Positions 1 through 7,444 of a DNA stretch of 12,370 nt are shown here, in pieces. The translations under genes and the position numbers were made by a program. The stretch's first letter is position 1. The number at the start of each line of letters is the position of its first letter. The stretch covers positions 1-12,370 of the forward strand of contig NZ_JAWHTD010000068.1 of NCBI RefSeq assembly GCF_032586235.1, written 5' to 3'. This DNA is from Aestuariicoccus sp032586235 (GTDB lineage Bacteria > Pseudomonadota > Alphaproteobacteria > Rhodobacterales > Rhodobacteraceae). The notes under the pieces are model-generated. The model worked only from the letters and a program-made list of their open reading frames with translations, searched no databases and had not been told where the DNA came from.

Positions 1-1
1 G

Positions 2-52
2 GCCTTCCTCTCAGCCATCGCGTTAGCCGCAACCGTCATGTTCTGGCTATGA
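2..52 (+). CDS. C-terminal tail of an unidentified, probably membrane, protein (partial)
   Basis: The window opens inside an open frame that ends with TGA at 50-52. The 16 visible residues (AFLSAIALAATVMFWL) are almost entirely hydrophobic and would fit the last transmembrane helix of a transporter or similar membrane protein. The other two + frames here give less protein-like translations. The rest of the gene lies outside the window, so no family can be named. Confidence 0.3.
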   Translation, partial: AFLSAIALAATVMFWL

Positions 53-475
53 AATGTGAATGAGTCCTGACCCTAAGTAGTCTTGGGCCAAGGCAACAAA
101 TCCATCTAGACATTGAATTGACTGACGAGCAGCAAAAGCACGTACACCTCGTACTTGCAGACAAAAGGGCCCGTGAAGCACTAAAGAACGCATCGGAAGC
201 GTGTCTTGCAGGAGTTTCTGGCTCAAGACGAACTCAGCTAGACACAATGCTATCTCGGATCGCCCGACGCGTCGCATACTTCCCTTACGCTGGCTCTTCC
301 GTTCTACGGCCAGGATTTTCTGAGTGACTGGCGGCAGTAGGACCAAGCCAACTAAACATAATGGACCCTATAGGCTCCGCCCAATTGTTTATCTGGACTT
401 CGAGGCTCTGAATTTTCGCACTGATCGAGGCGACCTTCGCTTGATCTGCCCATGAGACATGCGCAATGCGGGATC
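53..475. other. Intergenic stretch with no recognisable gene
   Basis: No open frame here resembles a protein known to me. A 99-codon frame on the - strand (47-346) and a 69-codon TTG-started frame on the + strand (118-327) overlap each other. Neither has a clear ribosome binding site or a recognisable motif. The AT-rich piece around 340-420 could hold a promoter or the 3' end of the depolymerase transcript, but I see no clear terminator hairpin. Confidence 0.4.
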
Positions 476-1492
476 TTAAGGCGAGAGCGGTGCGCCAAGC
501 GCGGCGGTGATCCTTGCTATTGCCGAGGGTTGCGGCGCGTTCCTGCTAAGGTAGTCCGCACCTGTATATCCCCACCAGTCCCAGCAGCCGTTTGGGTTCC
601 CGGCAAACGAGTTGTACCAGGGCGAGGGTATCTTTGCTGCCTGAGGGTAGAGCACGACGATGTTGTTCGACTCGGCCCAGCCGTTGAAGCCGGTGAGTCG
701 GGCATAGTCTTCGCCGATAGCCTCGCGGCCTTGATTGCAGCCGTGCAGGGCGATGTGCAGGCGGCACTTTTCTCCGGAACGGCAGGCGGAGGGCACGTAG
801 ACGAAGGCAATCTCGTCCACCCCCGCCGCACCTTCCGAATAAATAGATTGATCAAACGTAAGGAGGTTCCCGGAAACGGGCGAGACGGGCGGCACAAGTT
901 CGCCGTAGAGCCAGTTGAGAATATCACCGGCCTGGTCGAAATCGCAGTCCACCAGATACTCTGGTGTTGTGTCCGCGCAGCCCACAGACGCATTTTCTGT
1001 GACGAAGCCGTGCCCAGCCTTAACAGAGGAGACGTAGTTGATGGCCACTTCGGATACGCCCAGCGCGAGATACGTCGCCTCGAGAGCATCCATGCTAGAC
1101 CGTGCGACTGTCTCGTCCTGCGTTCCGTGGAACATATAGACGCGGTCGGATGCTACTCTGTCGAGCCCGTCGATTTTCCCGGCTGAAGCCATGTCTCGCA
1201 TCGACTGAATCGACTTCTCGGGGTCTGGTCCCCTGAAGAGAGGGTCCATGCAGACGTTCAACGCCTGCCAAACTGAGTCATCTGCACAGTTGAACGGTCC
1301 GCCAGCAACTACCGCGGCACCTACGATGGATTGTGAAAAAGCGATTTGTAGTTGCACCGCCATGAAGCCCCCGCTGGAAAGACCCGAAACCGTTGTCTGG
1401 CTGGGATCAAGGTTAAGCGAGGAAAGCGGGTCCGCACCGGCAGAGCCAGCCCAAGACGCGACGGCGATAAAAATGCTCAATCGCTTGCTCAA
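476..1492 (-). CDS. Extracellular short-chain-length PHA depolymerase, catalytic domain type 2
   Basis: The 338-residue product should hydrolyse poly(3-hydroxyalkanoate) esters outside the cytoplasm. An N-terminal signal peptide (KR, then a hydrophobic run, then AGA|DP at 20/21) supports secretion. Motifs occur in the order typical of type 2 domains: lipase box G37-L-S-S-G41 with nucleophile Ser39, Asp126 in GTQDET, His161 in GHGF, and the oxyanion-hole motif LHGC near the C terminus (His250). The order and the family assignment come from known PHA depolymerases; the motifs are seen directly. Length is normal for a short single-domain enzyme, with no obvious linker or substrate-binding domain. 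The start is TTG at 1490-1492, because an in-frame stop lies 18-20 nt upstream and a purine-rich AAAGG sequence precedes the TTG. It lies 82 bp behind tetR on the same strand, so co-transcription is possible. A PHB depolymerase-like esterase with another substrate cannot be excluded. Confidence 0.9.
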   Translation of the reverse strand: MSKRLSIFIAVASWAGSAGADPLSSLNLDPSQTTVSGLSSGGFMAVQLQIAFSQSIVGAAVVAGGPFNCADDSVWQALNVCMDPLFRGPDPEKSIQSMRDMASAGKIDGLDRVASDRVYMFHGTQDETVARSSMDALEATYLALGVSEVAINYVSSVKAGHGFVTENASVGCADTTPEYLVDCDFDQAGDILNWLYGELVPPVSPVSGNLLTFDQSIYSEGAAGVDEIAFVYVPSACRSGEKCRLHIALHGCNQGREAIGEDYARLTGFNGWAESNNIVVLYPQAAKIPSPWYNSFAGNPNGCWDWWGYTGADYLSRNAPQPSAIARITAALGAPLSP

Positions 1493-1574
1493 TGTCCGTC
1501 CCGCCTTTCGCTATAATCGGAGAAGCCAAAAGTCTCTCGCGATACCATGTTTTTAGTTTGCCAATAATGCGAGG

Positions 1575-2150
1575 TCACCGGCCGTCGCGCAGAAGCCGCG
1601 TCATGAGATTGATGACCTGTTCGTCCGACAGCCCCTGGTGTAACGCCAACAGGCGCCAGGTCTCGAAGTTCAGCGCAAGGGCGATCGTGGCACTCAAAAG
1701 CGGGTCTTTTCGCTTCGGCTCAGTGAACGCGGCGAGAAGGGTTTCACCCGCGGCCTGCCAGTAGCTGTAATAGGGCGCCATAATTGGAGTGCCGCGCAGG
1801 TCGTCGATCACTGAGGAGATCATCGGTTCGGTCTCGCGGTGGAAGGCGTATGCCGCGGCAAGCCCGTGGCGGAAGCGCTCTTCGCCGCCCTCCACAGTTG
1901 CCCATTCTTCGAGATCGGGAAGGGGGTGACGCTCGAAGTAGGTACCGCTGCAGGCGCCGAGGAGTTCCATGTCATCGGCAAAGTGGCGGTAGACAGTGAC
2001 CGTGCCGACACCCGCCTCCTGCGCGACATCGCGCATCGAGGTGGCGGCCGGACCCTTCGACTGGTGCAGCTTGATCGCCGCCTCGACGATTCGCTGCCGG
2101 GTCTCCTCCTGCGCTGCGGCGCGCTTTGTCTGTTGGTACTTCCTGGCCAT
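1575..2150 (-). CDS. TetR/AcrR family transcriptional regulator
   Basis: The 191-residue product has the TetR layout. An N-terminal helix-turn-helix lies at about residues 37-57 (TSMRDVAQEAGVGTVTVYRHF, with the family-typical VYRHF recognition helix). A divergent all-helical C-terminal ligand-binding domain follows. The ATG at 2150 is preferred because MARKYQQTKRAAAQEETRQ is a normal TetR N terminus; an in-frame GTG at 2165 would add only five residues. No strong Shine-Dalgarno sequence precedes it. A TTGTCA/TGTATC promoter-like pair on the - strand sits so close to the ATG that a leaderless or very short-leader transcript is possible. It is transcribed divergently from the MAPEG gene. By the usual logic of such pairs it represses the MAPEG gene and itself through the shared intergenic boxes. 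The inducer is unknown. Confidence 0.92.
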   Translation of the reverse strand: MARKYQQTKRAAAQEETRQRIVEAAIKLHQSKGPAATSMRDVAQEAGVGTVTVYRHFADDMELLGACSGTYFERHPLPDLEEWATVEGGEERFRHGLAAAYAFHRETEPMISSVIDDLRGTPIMAPYYSYWQAAGETLLAAFTEPKRKDPLLSATIALALNFETWRLLALHQGLSDEQVINLMTRLLRDGR

Positions 2151-2169
2151 GATTTGATGATACACGATA

Positions 2170-2240
2170 TTTCACGAAGCTTGACAAGCCTTCTTGTTTC
2201 GCGGTACGGGTATTTTCATGAAATAGAACGTTTCACGAAA
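2170..2240. promoter_or_regulatory. Divergent tetR/MAPEG control region with three TTTCAYGAA-type operator boxes
   Basis: Three copies of the same box are visible: TTTCACGAAG at 2170-2179, the perfect palindrome TTTCATGAAA at 2214-2223, and TTTCACGAAA at 2231-2240. The last two start 17 bp apart. An 11-bp palindrome GCTTGACAAGC (2180-2190) contains a consensus -35 hexamer TTGACA (2181-2186) for the + strand and, read backwards, TTGTCA for the - strand. The + strand -10 is poor (around 2204-2210). The first box overlaps the probable tetR promoter. The other two lie just upstream of the MAPEG ribosome binding site. This layout would suit autoregulated repression by the adjacent TetR protein. 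The boxes are seen directly; binding is inferred. Confidence 0.6.
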
Positions 2241-2271
2241 ATCAGGAAGCCGTCAGCAAGGAGACCCTGCG

Positions 2272-2739
2272 ATGTCCACACTCACCATGCAGAACCCCGT
2301 TTTCGTCATCTATATGATCGCCGCAGCCCTGATGGTGCTCAAGGTGATGGGTCAGGGATGGGTGACAGTCTACCGGATGCTGAAGGTGGGCTCAGGCTGG
2401 GCGTCGGCGGAGGACCTGCGCCCCGGGCTCATCAACCGCAACCCGAACCCCTCGCAGCTTGAGATTAACGACTACGTCGACCGGTCTCGCCGCATCCACC
2501 GCAACGACTTGGAGAACATCCCGGCTTTCCTCGCCGTGGGCCTGCTCTTCGTGATCGCCGGGCCCTCGACCCTGCTAGCGGGTGTGCTGATGTACGGCTT
2601 CGTTGCCGCCAGGCTGCTGCATACGCTGGCCTATACCACTCAGCAGAGCCACGAGATCCGCGCGACGCTCTACACCATCGGCTCGGTCGCGGTAATCGTG
2701 ATGGCGGTCTACGTGCTCTGGGTCACGCTGACTCTTTGA
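2272..2739 (+). CDS. MAPEG family membrane protein (MGST1-like)
   Basis: The 155-residue product is an integral membrane protein of the MAPEG superfamily, whose members often conjugate glutathione to hydrophobic electrophiles or reduce lipid peroxides. The diagnostic segment is residues 69-87, with the R-x-H-x-N-x-x-EN-x-P pattern (RIHRNDLENIPAFL). A second conserved patch, RLLHTLAY, lies at 114-121. Four hydrophobic helices can be placed at about 8-34, 84-98, 102-122 and 130-153, and the length is typical. The ATG follows a good AAGGAG ribosome binding site (2258-2263) with 8-nt spacing. The divergent TetR gene and the operator-like boxes upstream suggest induction by a toxic lipophilic compound, which is an inference. 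Actual glutathione transferase activity cannot be judged from sequence alone. Confidence 0.9.
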   Translation: MSTLTMQNPVFVIYMIAAALMVLKVMGQGWVTVYRMLKVGSGWASAEDLRPGLINRNPNPSQLEINDYVDRSRRIHRNDLENIPAFLAVGLLFVIAGPSTLLAGVLMYGFVAARLLHTLAYTTQQSHEIRATLYTIGSVAVIVMAVYVLWVTLTL

Positions 2740-3465
2740 TCTCATGTTAAGGCTTTGTGGGCTTGGAGAGGTTTTATTTGGAGGAGGGCTCGGAACTTGG
2801 ACGTCTGGCATATCGATAAGCTTTCTCCCAGCTATTCCCTGATAGGCACGGTTTAGAGCGGTCACGAGTGATGCTGGAGCCTCGGTCAGGTAGGCTCCTT
2901 GGTTCAGTTCCAACTTTCGGTTGTAGAACAGGCCCTTGCCATCCGGTCCATCGAGAATGGCCTTCAGGGCAGATCCGGTCTCACCCTCAACCAAGAATTT
3001 CTCGCGGGGTAATCCTGGGTCGAGTTCCTGAAATTCGCGGAGCTGAATACGATAGGCGGGCTCACCCGCCCAATTTGTGCCTTCTAGTCCGGTAAAAGTG
3101 TCGTCAGCTTCCTCGGCCACTTCGGAAATACCGGTAAAACCCCGGTTGTCGGTCAAATGCAGGACGACATCACCAGGTTTGGCCCGACGCATATTCGCGT
3201 AGAAATCACCGCCATTCTTCGCGCGCTGCGGTGACCAAAGGGCTTCACCGAGACGGTCTGGCCCCGATTGCCGATCAGGTCTACCTTTGACAAGTACCTT
3301 TTCTATCCAAACCGTGACCTGGCTAGAGCTCGCCTCGTCAGTTACACCCAACTCGTCAGGTGCATTTGGTGCTCGGGGTTGATGGCAGTTTATCATAGGC
3401 GGGACGTCCATGGGCGGGCATGTAGCCAGTATGATTGCGGATGAGCTGTTTGAGACGGATCGCAT
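2575..3465 (-). pseudogene. EVE-like N-terminal domain of an McrB-like protein, C-terminally truncated
   Basis: Residues about 50-215 of this 296-codon frame (roughly 3318-2821) resemble the EVE/PUA-like N-terminal domain found on some McrB-type AAA+ proteins. Landmarks are WIEKVLVKGRPDR, GEALWSPQR, GDVVLHLTDN, GFTGISEVAEEADDTF, YRIQL, and LELNQGAYLTEAP. EVE-like domains are thought to read modified bases, and McrB is the motor of modification-dependent restriction. No Walker A, Walker B or other AAA+ motif follows. After a proline/serine-rich linker the frame simply runs antisense into the 3' end of the MAPEG gene (2575-2739), which is not plausible native protein. I place the break at about 2740-2750. 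The N terminus is also uncertain, because the first ~45 residues do not resemble anything. The remaining domain could still be expressed as a stand-alone reader, but a remnant is likelier. Confidence 0.65.
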
Positions 3466-3773
3466 CGCTGGGTTGCTCTGTGTGGGCTAGCCGCTTCAAC
3501 ATCATGATCGAAGCACGCCCTGCGGACACTGAACGTTGGTTTCGTGCGCTCGTGGGTCTGGAATACAAGCCGGAAACCCAGCGCTTGCGCCTCATCACCC
3601 TCATCTAATCGCAAACTGGTGTAACTCATGCACGCGTGGGTGCGGACTCACGCTGCATCGCGAACGGCGGCAGCTTTGGGCTCTGAACGGGCGTTCGCGG
3701 CAAGTTGTCCGAAAGTCCGGTCTTGGCGTGCGCCGCCGGTCAAGTTTTCGCAGCTTTCCAACGGTCCAGGATG
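3466..3773. other. Gene-poor spacer between the McrB-like remnant and the first structured repeat
   Basis: A 55-codon + strand frame runs from ATG 3441 to TAA 3608 (ending ERWFRALVGLEYKPETQR and a hydrophobic tail). It overlaps - strand frames in the same place. None has a convincing ribosome binding site or a family I recognise. From 3609 to 3773 I see nothing coding. The stretch may be fragments of older genes left by rearrangement. Confidence 0.3.
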
Positions 3774-3838
3774 GCTCAAGGGAGAGGGTGGACCGGGAGA
3801 AGCCCCACGCCTCCCAGGAAAACAGCCGGTGCTTAGGG
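3774..3838 (+). repeat. Structured 65-bp repeat, copy A
   Basis: It aligns without gaps to copy B (6490) at 51 of 65 positions, including an identical run across GAGGGTGGACCGGGAG. The outer stem GGGAG/CTCCC is kept. The inner stem seen in copies B and C is lost, and the second hairpin is reduced to AGC/GCT. This makes it the most diverged copy. It lies 49 bp before the earliest possible start of the primase-helicase gene. Confidence 0.75.
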
Positions 3839-3887
3839 TACGCCCGAGACATGATAGACCTGCTTACGTCAGTCCGCTCCGCGCATT

Positions 3888-6368
3888 ATGCTAAGCTTGG
3901 CGAAAAGGATTGGGCGGAATTCGCGGGTGGCAGAAAAGACCGATATTGAGATGGACTTGACGCGGATTCGAGCGCGCCTGGCCAATTTGGATGCCGAACG
4001 GCGCGAGCTCCAGTCTGAGATGGAGGCACTTGAGGCTCGTCTCGATGCAAAGCCCGCGCCAACTGTGAAACAGCCCTCCTCCGAGAACGCCCCAGTCACG
4101 AATAGCTCGCCGTCGCGTGAAAAGGTCAATCTGTTCCGGAGCCTGTTCGCCGGTCGGCCGGACGTATTTCCGGTGCGATGGAATAACAGGAAGACCGGCC
4201 GCTCAGGATATTCGCCTGCTTGTGCCAACGAATGGGTGAGGGGCATCTGCGGCAAGCCGAAGGTCAAATGCGGCGAATGCCCCCATCAGAAGTTCATCCC
4301 GCCAGATGAAGGCGTCATGGAAAAACACCTGCGCGGTGATGATGGCCGAAGCGGCGATTTCGTCGCCGGCGTCTATCCGTTGCTGCCCGGTGATACATGC
4401 TGGTTCCTGGCGGCTGATTTCGACAAGGCTTCCTGGGCGGAAGACGCTAATGCGCTGCTCGAAACCTGCCGGGTGAAGGGAGTTCCCGCAGCGCTGGAAC
4501 GATCGAGGTCTGGGAACGGCGGTCATATCTGGATCTTCTTCGCCGAACCGGTCTCTGCCCGTCTGGCACGCCAGCTTGGATCAGTTCTGATCACCGAAAC
4601 GATGGAACGGCGGCCGGAAATCGGCTTTGCTTCCTATGACCGCCTGTTCCCAAATCAGGATATCATGCCGCTCGGCGGCTTCGGCAACCTGATCGCGCTG
4701 CCGCTCCAGAACACTGCGCGCAAAGCTGGTAACAGCGTCTTTGTGGACCCGGACATGCGGCCATATGACGATCAGTGGGCCTATTTGTCTTCCTTGCCGA
4801 GATTGTTGCCGGCGGCGGTGAGTGACCTGGTCGAAGCCGCCGAGCTTTCCGGGCGAGTCCTGGGCGTGCGGATGCCGGTGGATGACGAACAGGCGGACGA
4901 ACCCTGGAAGATGTCTCCGTCACGCCGCGGCACGCCTCGACGCCTCGATGTGCCCGTTCCGCAGACCATCAAGGTGACGGCCGCAGACCAGATCTATATC
5001 GACCGTTCGGGGCTGTCCTCGCCCTTGATAGCGCAACTAGTTCGGTTGGCTGCGTTCCAGAATCCTGAATTCTATCGTGCGCAGGCGATGCGGCTGCCGA
5101 CATTCGGCAAGCCACGAATTGTGTCCTGTGCCGAACTGCATCCCCAACACGTCGCCCTGCCGCGCGGCTGTTTTGACGAGGTGGTTGGGTATATATCCGA
5201 AAACGGTGCCACTCTTGAGATGGACGATCTTCGCGAGAACGGGAAAGCCTTGCCGGAGATTGTTCGCTTTTGTGGCGAGCTCCGCCAGCAGCAATCGCGC
5301 GCGTTTGACGCCTTGGCCGAGCACGATACCGGCGTGCTTGCCGCCACAACCGCATTTGGCAAGACGGTGGTGGCCTCGGCGTTGATCGCACATCGAGCCC
5401 GAAATGTGCTGGTTCTGGTCCACCGTCGTGAACTCCTTAACCAATGGGTCGAGCGCCTTGGGTCCTTTCTGCGGATCGACCCGAAGCAGATCGGCACCAT
5501 CGGCGCCGGAAAGCGTAAACCTACCGGAGTGATCGATGTGGCGCTGATCCAGAGCCTGGTTCGCAAGGGCGAAGTTGACGATCTCGTTGCCGATTACGGC
5601 CATCTTGTCGTCGATGAGTGCCATCACCTGTCCGCTGCAAGCTTTGAGCTTGTAGCCCGCAGATCGAAGGCGCGCTATGTCACGGGATTGTCGGCGACGG
5701 TCGCCCGAAAGGACGGGCATCACCCGATCATCTTCATGCAATGTGGTCCGGTGCGCCATCAGGTAAGCGCCAAATCACAGGCCGCCGAAAGCGGCATTCG
5801 CCATCGGGCGCGGGAACGTCACACGCGGTTCCGATTGCCAGAGGCACTCGCCATGGCCGAACGTCCTTCAATGCCTGCGATCTATGCCGCTCTGGCGGAG
5901 GACGAGGCTCGAAACGATCTGATCTTCGACGACGTGTTGAAATCGCTTGAGGCAAAACGATCCCCGATCGTGCTGACCGAGCGGAAGGATCACCTCGAGC
6001 ATCTTCAGCAGCGGTTCTCGCGATTTGCGAAGAACATCGTCGTGCTCCGTGGCGGCATGTCCGTAAAGGACCGGAGGGCCGCGCATGCGGCGCTGAATGT
6101 CGATGACGATGAGGAACGGCTGATCCTTGCGACAGGACGCTATATCGGTGAAGGCTTCGATGACGCCCGACTCGACACACTGTTCCTGACGATGCCGATC
6201 GCCTGGAAAGGCACGTTGGCGCAATATGTCGGGAGGTTACATCGGCAGCATGACGAAAAGAAGGACGTGCTGGTGGTCGACTATATCGACAGTTCGGTGC
6301 CAGTCCTTGCCAGAATGGCCGCCAAGCGGCGGACAGGCTATCGGGCGCTCGGCTATGTAATGGAATAG
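3888..6368 (+). CDS. TOTE-type archaeo-eukaryotic primase fused to a superfamily 2 helicase
   Basis: The 826-residue product has three parts. Residues ~22-55 form a probable coiled coil. Residues ~80-310 form an archaeo-eukaryotic primase (AEP) domain of the TOTE conflict-system type: a cysteine/histidine cluster (C112, C121, C128, C131, H133) that could bind zinc, motif I FLAADFD with D177 and D179, and motif II SGNGGH with H213. Residues ~460-825 form an SF2 helicase: Walker A TTAFGKT with K492, DECHH box at 576-580, SAT at 602-604, motif V IGEGFDD, and motif VI QYVGRLHR at 779-786. All key residues are present, so it looks functional. ATG 3888 lacks a ribosome binding site; GTG 3927 or ATG 3951 (MDLTRIRARL) are credible starts, the last being my favourite. 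It should prime or fill in nucleic acid while unwinding it. Known relatives occur in mobile, defence-like contexts; the exact role here is inferred. Confidence 0.88.
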   Translation: MLSLAKRIGRNSRVAEKTDIEMDLTRIRARLANLDAERRELQSEMEALEARLDAKPAPTVKQPSSENAPVTNSSPSREKVNLFRSLFAGRPDVFPVRWNNRKTGRSGYSPACANEWVRGICGKPKVKCGECPHQKFIPPDEGVMEKHLRGDDGRSGDFVAGVYPLLPGDTCWFLAADFDKASWAEDANALLETCRVKGVPAALERSRSGNGGHIWIFFAEPVSARLARQLGSVLITETMERRPEIGFASYDRLFPNQDIMPLGGFGNLIALPLQNTARKAGNSVFVDPDMRPYDDQWAYLSSLPRLLPAAVSDLVEAAELSGRVLGVRMPVDDEQADEPWKMSPSRRGTPRRLDVPVPQTIKVTAADQIYIDRSGLSSPLIAQLVRLAAFQNPEFYRAQAMRLPTFGKPRIVSCAELHPQHVALPRGCFDEVVGYISENGATLEMDDLRENGKALPEIVRFCGELRQQQSRAFDALAEHDTGVLAATTAFGKTVVASALIAHRARNVLVLVHRRELLNQWVERLGSFLRIDPKQIGTIGAGKRKPTGVIDVALIQSLVRKGEVDDLVADYGHLVVDECHHLSAASFELVARRSKARYVTGLSATVARKDGHHPIIFMQCGPVRHQVSAKSQAAESGIRHRARERHTRFRLPEALAMAERPSMPAIYAALAEDEARNDLIFDDVLKSLEAKRSPIVLTERKDHLEHLQQRFSRFAKNIVVLRGGMSVKDRRAAHAALNVDDDEERLILATGRYIGEGFDDARLDTLFLTMPIAWKGTLAQYVGRLHRQHDEKKDVLVVDYIDSSVPVLARMAAKRRTGYRALGYVME

Positions 6369-6372
6369 CGAT

Positions 6373-6399
6373 CCGCCCGAAGCGGGGCGCCAATTTTTT
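6373..6399 (+). terminator. Probable intrinsic terminator of the primase-helicase gene
   Basis: Five bases after the stop codon of the primase-helicase, CGCCC (6374-6378) can pair with GGGCG (6385-6389) over a six-base loop. Four bases later a run of six T begins (6394-6399). The stem is short and an alternative CCGC/GCGG pairing competes, so the call is moderate. Confidence 0.5.
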
Positions 6400-6489
6400 C
6401 TCGGTCGGTCAGGAACGCTGCATCGCGACCGCCAAATTCTACGCTCTTGAAGCGCCAGAAATCGCTGTGATCCCACGGGAGCTAACTTG

Positions 6490-6572
6490 GCTCACGAGAG
6501 AGGGTGGACCGGGAGCGGCCTACCGCCTCCCAACAGCACGGCCCGTGCTTGGGGTGGGGTGTGCCGGTCTTG
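6490..6572 (+). repeat. Structured repeat, copy B (65-bp core plus ~18 bp shared with copy C)
   Basis: This is the best-formed copy. Hairpin 1 is GGGAG-CGG closed over CCTA by CCG and CTCCC with one bulged C. Hairpin 2 is AGCACG/CGTGCT over GCC. It matches copy C at 59 of 65 core positions, and the similarity continues for about 18 bp (15 of 18 matching) through GTGCCGG. It lies 121 bp after the primase-helicase stop and 231 bp before the DUF6155-like gene. Confidence 0.85.
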
Positions 6573-6582
6573 CTGCAGCAAG
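6569..6582. other. Perfect 14-bp palindrome CTTGCTGCAGCAAG
   Basis: The 14 bases are an exact inverted repeat at the right edge of repeat copy B and are not present after copy C. It could be a binding site for a dimeric protein or chance. A second small hairpin AAAGTC/GACTTT followed by further T residues lies at 6615-6631, between this palindrome and the next gene. Confidence 0.35.
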
Positions 6583-6803
6583 CGCGAGACAAGCGCCAGT
6601 CTGATCGCGCGTCGAAAGTCATCGACTTTTTCATGGGAACAGCATGATGGCAGCGTATCGATTTATCGCGTTCACCGGTAACCTGAAAAACGTTACAAAA
6701 CGACAATGAAATGCGGAACGTGTTGATAACCGATAAGTACGCACGTGAGTAGGCGACACGACACTTCTTTAAGCGGCTGAAACGGAAAGGGCGAGAGAGA
6801 TAA

Positions 6804-7370
6804 ATGACCACCGAGAAACCCTCTTGGCAAGATATAAAGCAGGTCATCTCTGTATGGTCAGACAAGCAACTCATCGGTCTCGTTCAAGACCTGTATCGTC
6901 TCAACTCTCACAACGCGGCGTTCCTGAACGCCCGGTTGCTACAGCATTCGGCACCCAAGCAAACGCTAGAACCCTACAAGAAGCGTATTCGCGCCGCTGT
7001 CAGCCCGAAGGAACCTTGGAAACAGGACGTCCGTCTGTCAGAGGGTCGCAAAGCGATAAGCGAGTTCAGAAAGGCAAACGGCAACGTCCGAGATACGCTG
7101 GCGCTGATGACCTACTATGTCCAATGCGGGAATGACTTCACCCTTGAGTTTGGTGATATCGATGAGCGGTTCTACAACAGCATGTGCTCGATGGTCGGCC
7201 AAATCAAAGACCGACTGCTGAAAGAGCAAGATCAAAGTCTAGCGGATGGAATTCTGCCTCTTTTGGAGAAAGAATTCAAACGCATCGATGGGCAGATGGG
7301 ATGGGGATATCCGGACGAGTTTGGCGATCACCTTGGAGAGTTAAGGGACGCGTTTCAACATGATCGGTGA
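6804..7370 (+). CDS. DUF6155-like protein of unknown function
   Basis: The 188-residue product is soluble and mostly helical, with no signal peptide or membrane segment. I recognise the general DUF6155 pattern: an N-terminal segment of the form LS-K-L-LV-DLY (WSDKQLIGLVQDLYRLN, 18-34), a central LMTYYVQCGNDFT stretch followed by GDIDERFYNSM (117-127), and a late GWGYPDEFGD motif (166-175). The assignment is from memory of that family and is moderate. No catalytic residues are known to me. The ATG follows a purine-rich GGGCGAGAGAGA tract. The gene is alone, lies between repeat copies B and C, and is on the same strand as the primase-helicase. This suggests independent cargo rather than an operon partner. 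Its surroundings are visibly more AT-rich than the primase-helicase gene. Confidence 0.7.
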   Translation: MTTEKPSWQDIKQVISVWSDKQLIGLVQDLYRLNSHNAAFLNARLLQHSAPKQTLEPYKKRIRAAVSPKEPWKQDVRLSEGRKAISEFRKANGNVRDTLALMTYYVQCGNDFTLEFGDIDERFYNSMCSMVGQIKDRLLKEQDQSLADGILPLLEKEFKRIDGQMGWGYPDEFGDHLGELRDAFQHDR

Positions 7371-7444
7371 CTGGCAATAAATCTTTTTCGGCCTGCCGCG
7401 TTTCGAGCCTCTGCTTTCTGCATTCATTCCCCGGGGCCAAGTTA

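Noticed and set aside
47..346. 99-codon - strand frame and the overlapping 69-codon + strand frame near the left end
   Set aside because: Neither has a ribosome binding site, motif or recognisable family. Two overlapping weak frames in opposite directions are expected by chance.
452..1186. 244-codon + strand frame opposite the PHA depolymerase
   Set aside because: It is a shadow of the depolymerase gene, whose motifs, signal peptide and length are all right.
3441..3608. 55-codon + strand open frame
   Set aside because: The translation looks partly protein-like, but there is no ribosome binding site or known family. It is noted only within the spacer entry.
5037..6393. Long - strand frames (240 and 219 codons) opposite the primase-helicase
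   Set aside because: They lie entirely or mainly antisense to well-conserved helicase motifs and have arginine/proline-rich, motif-free translations.
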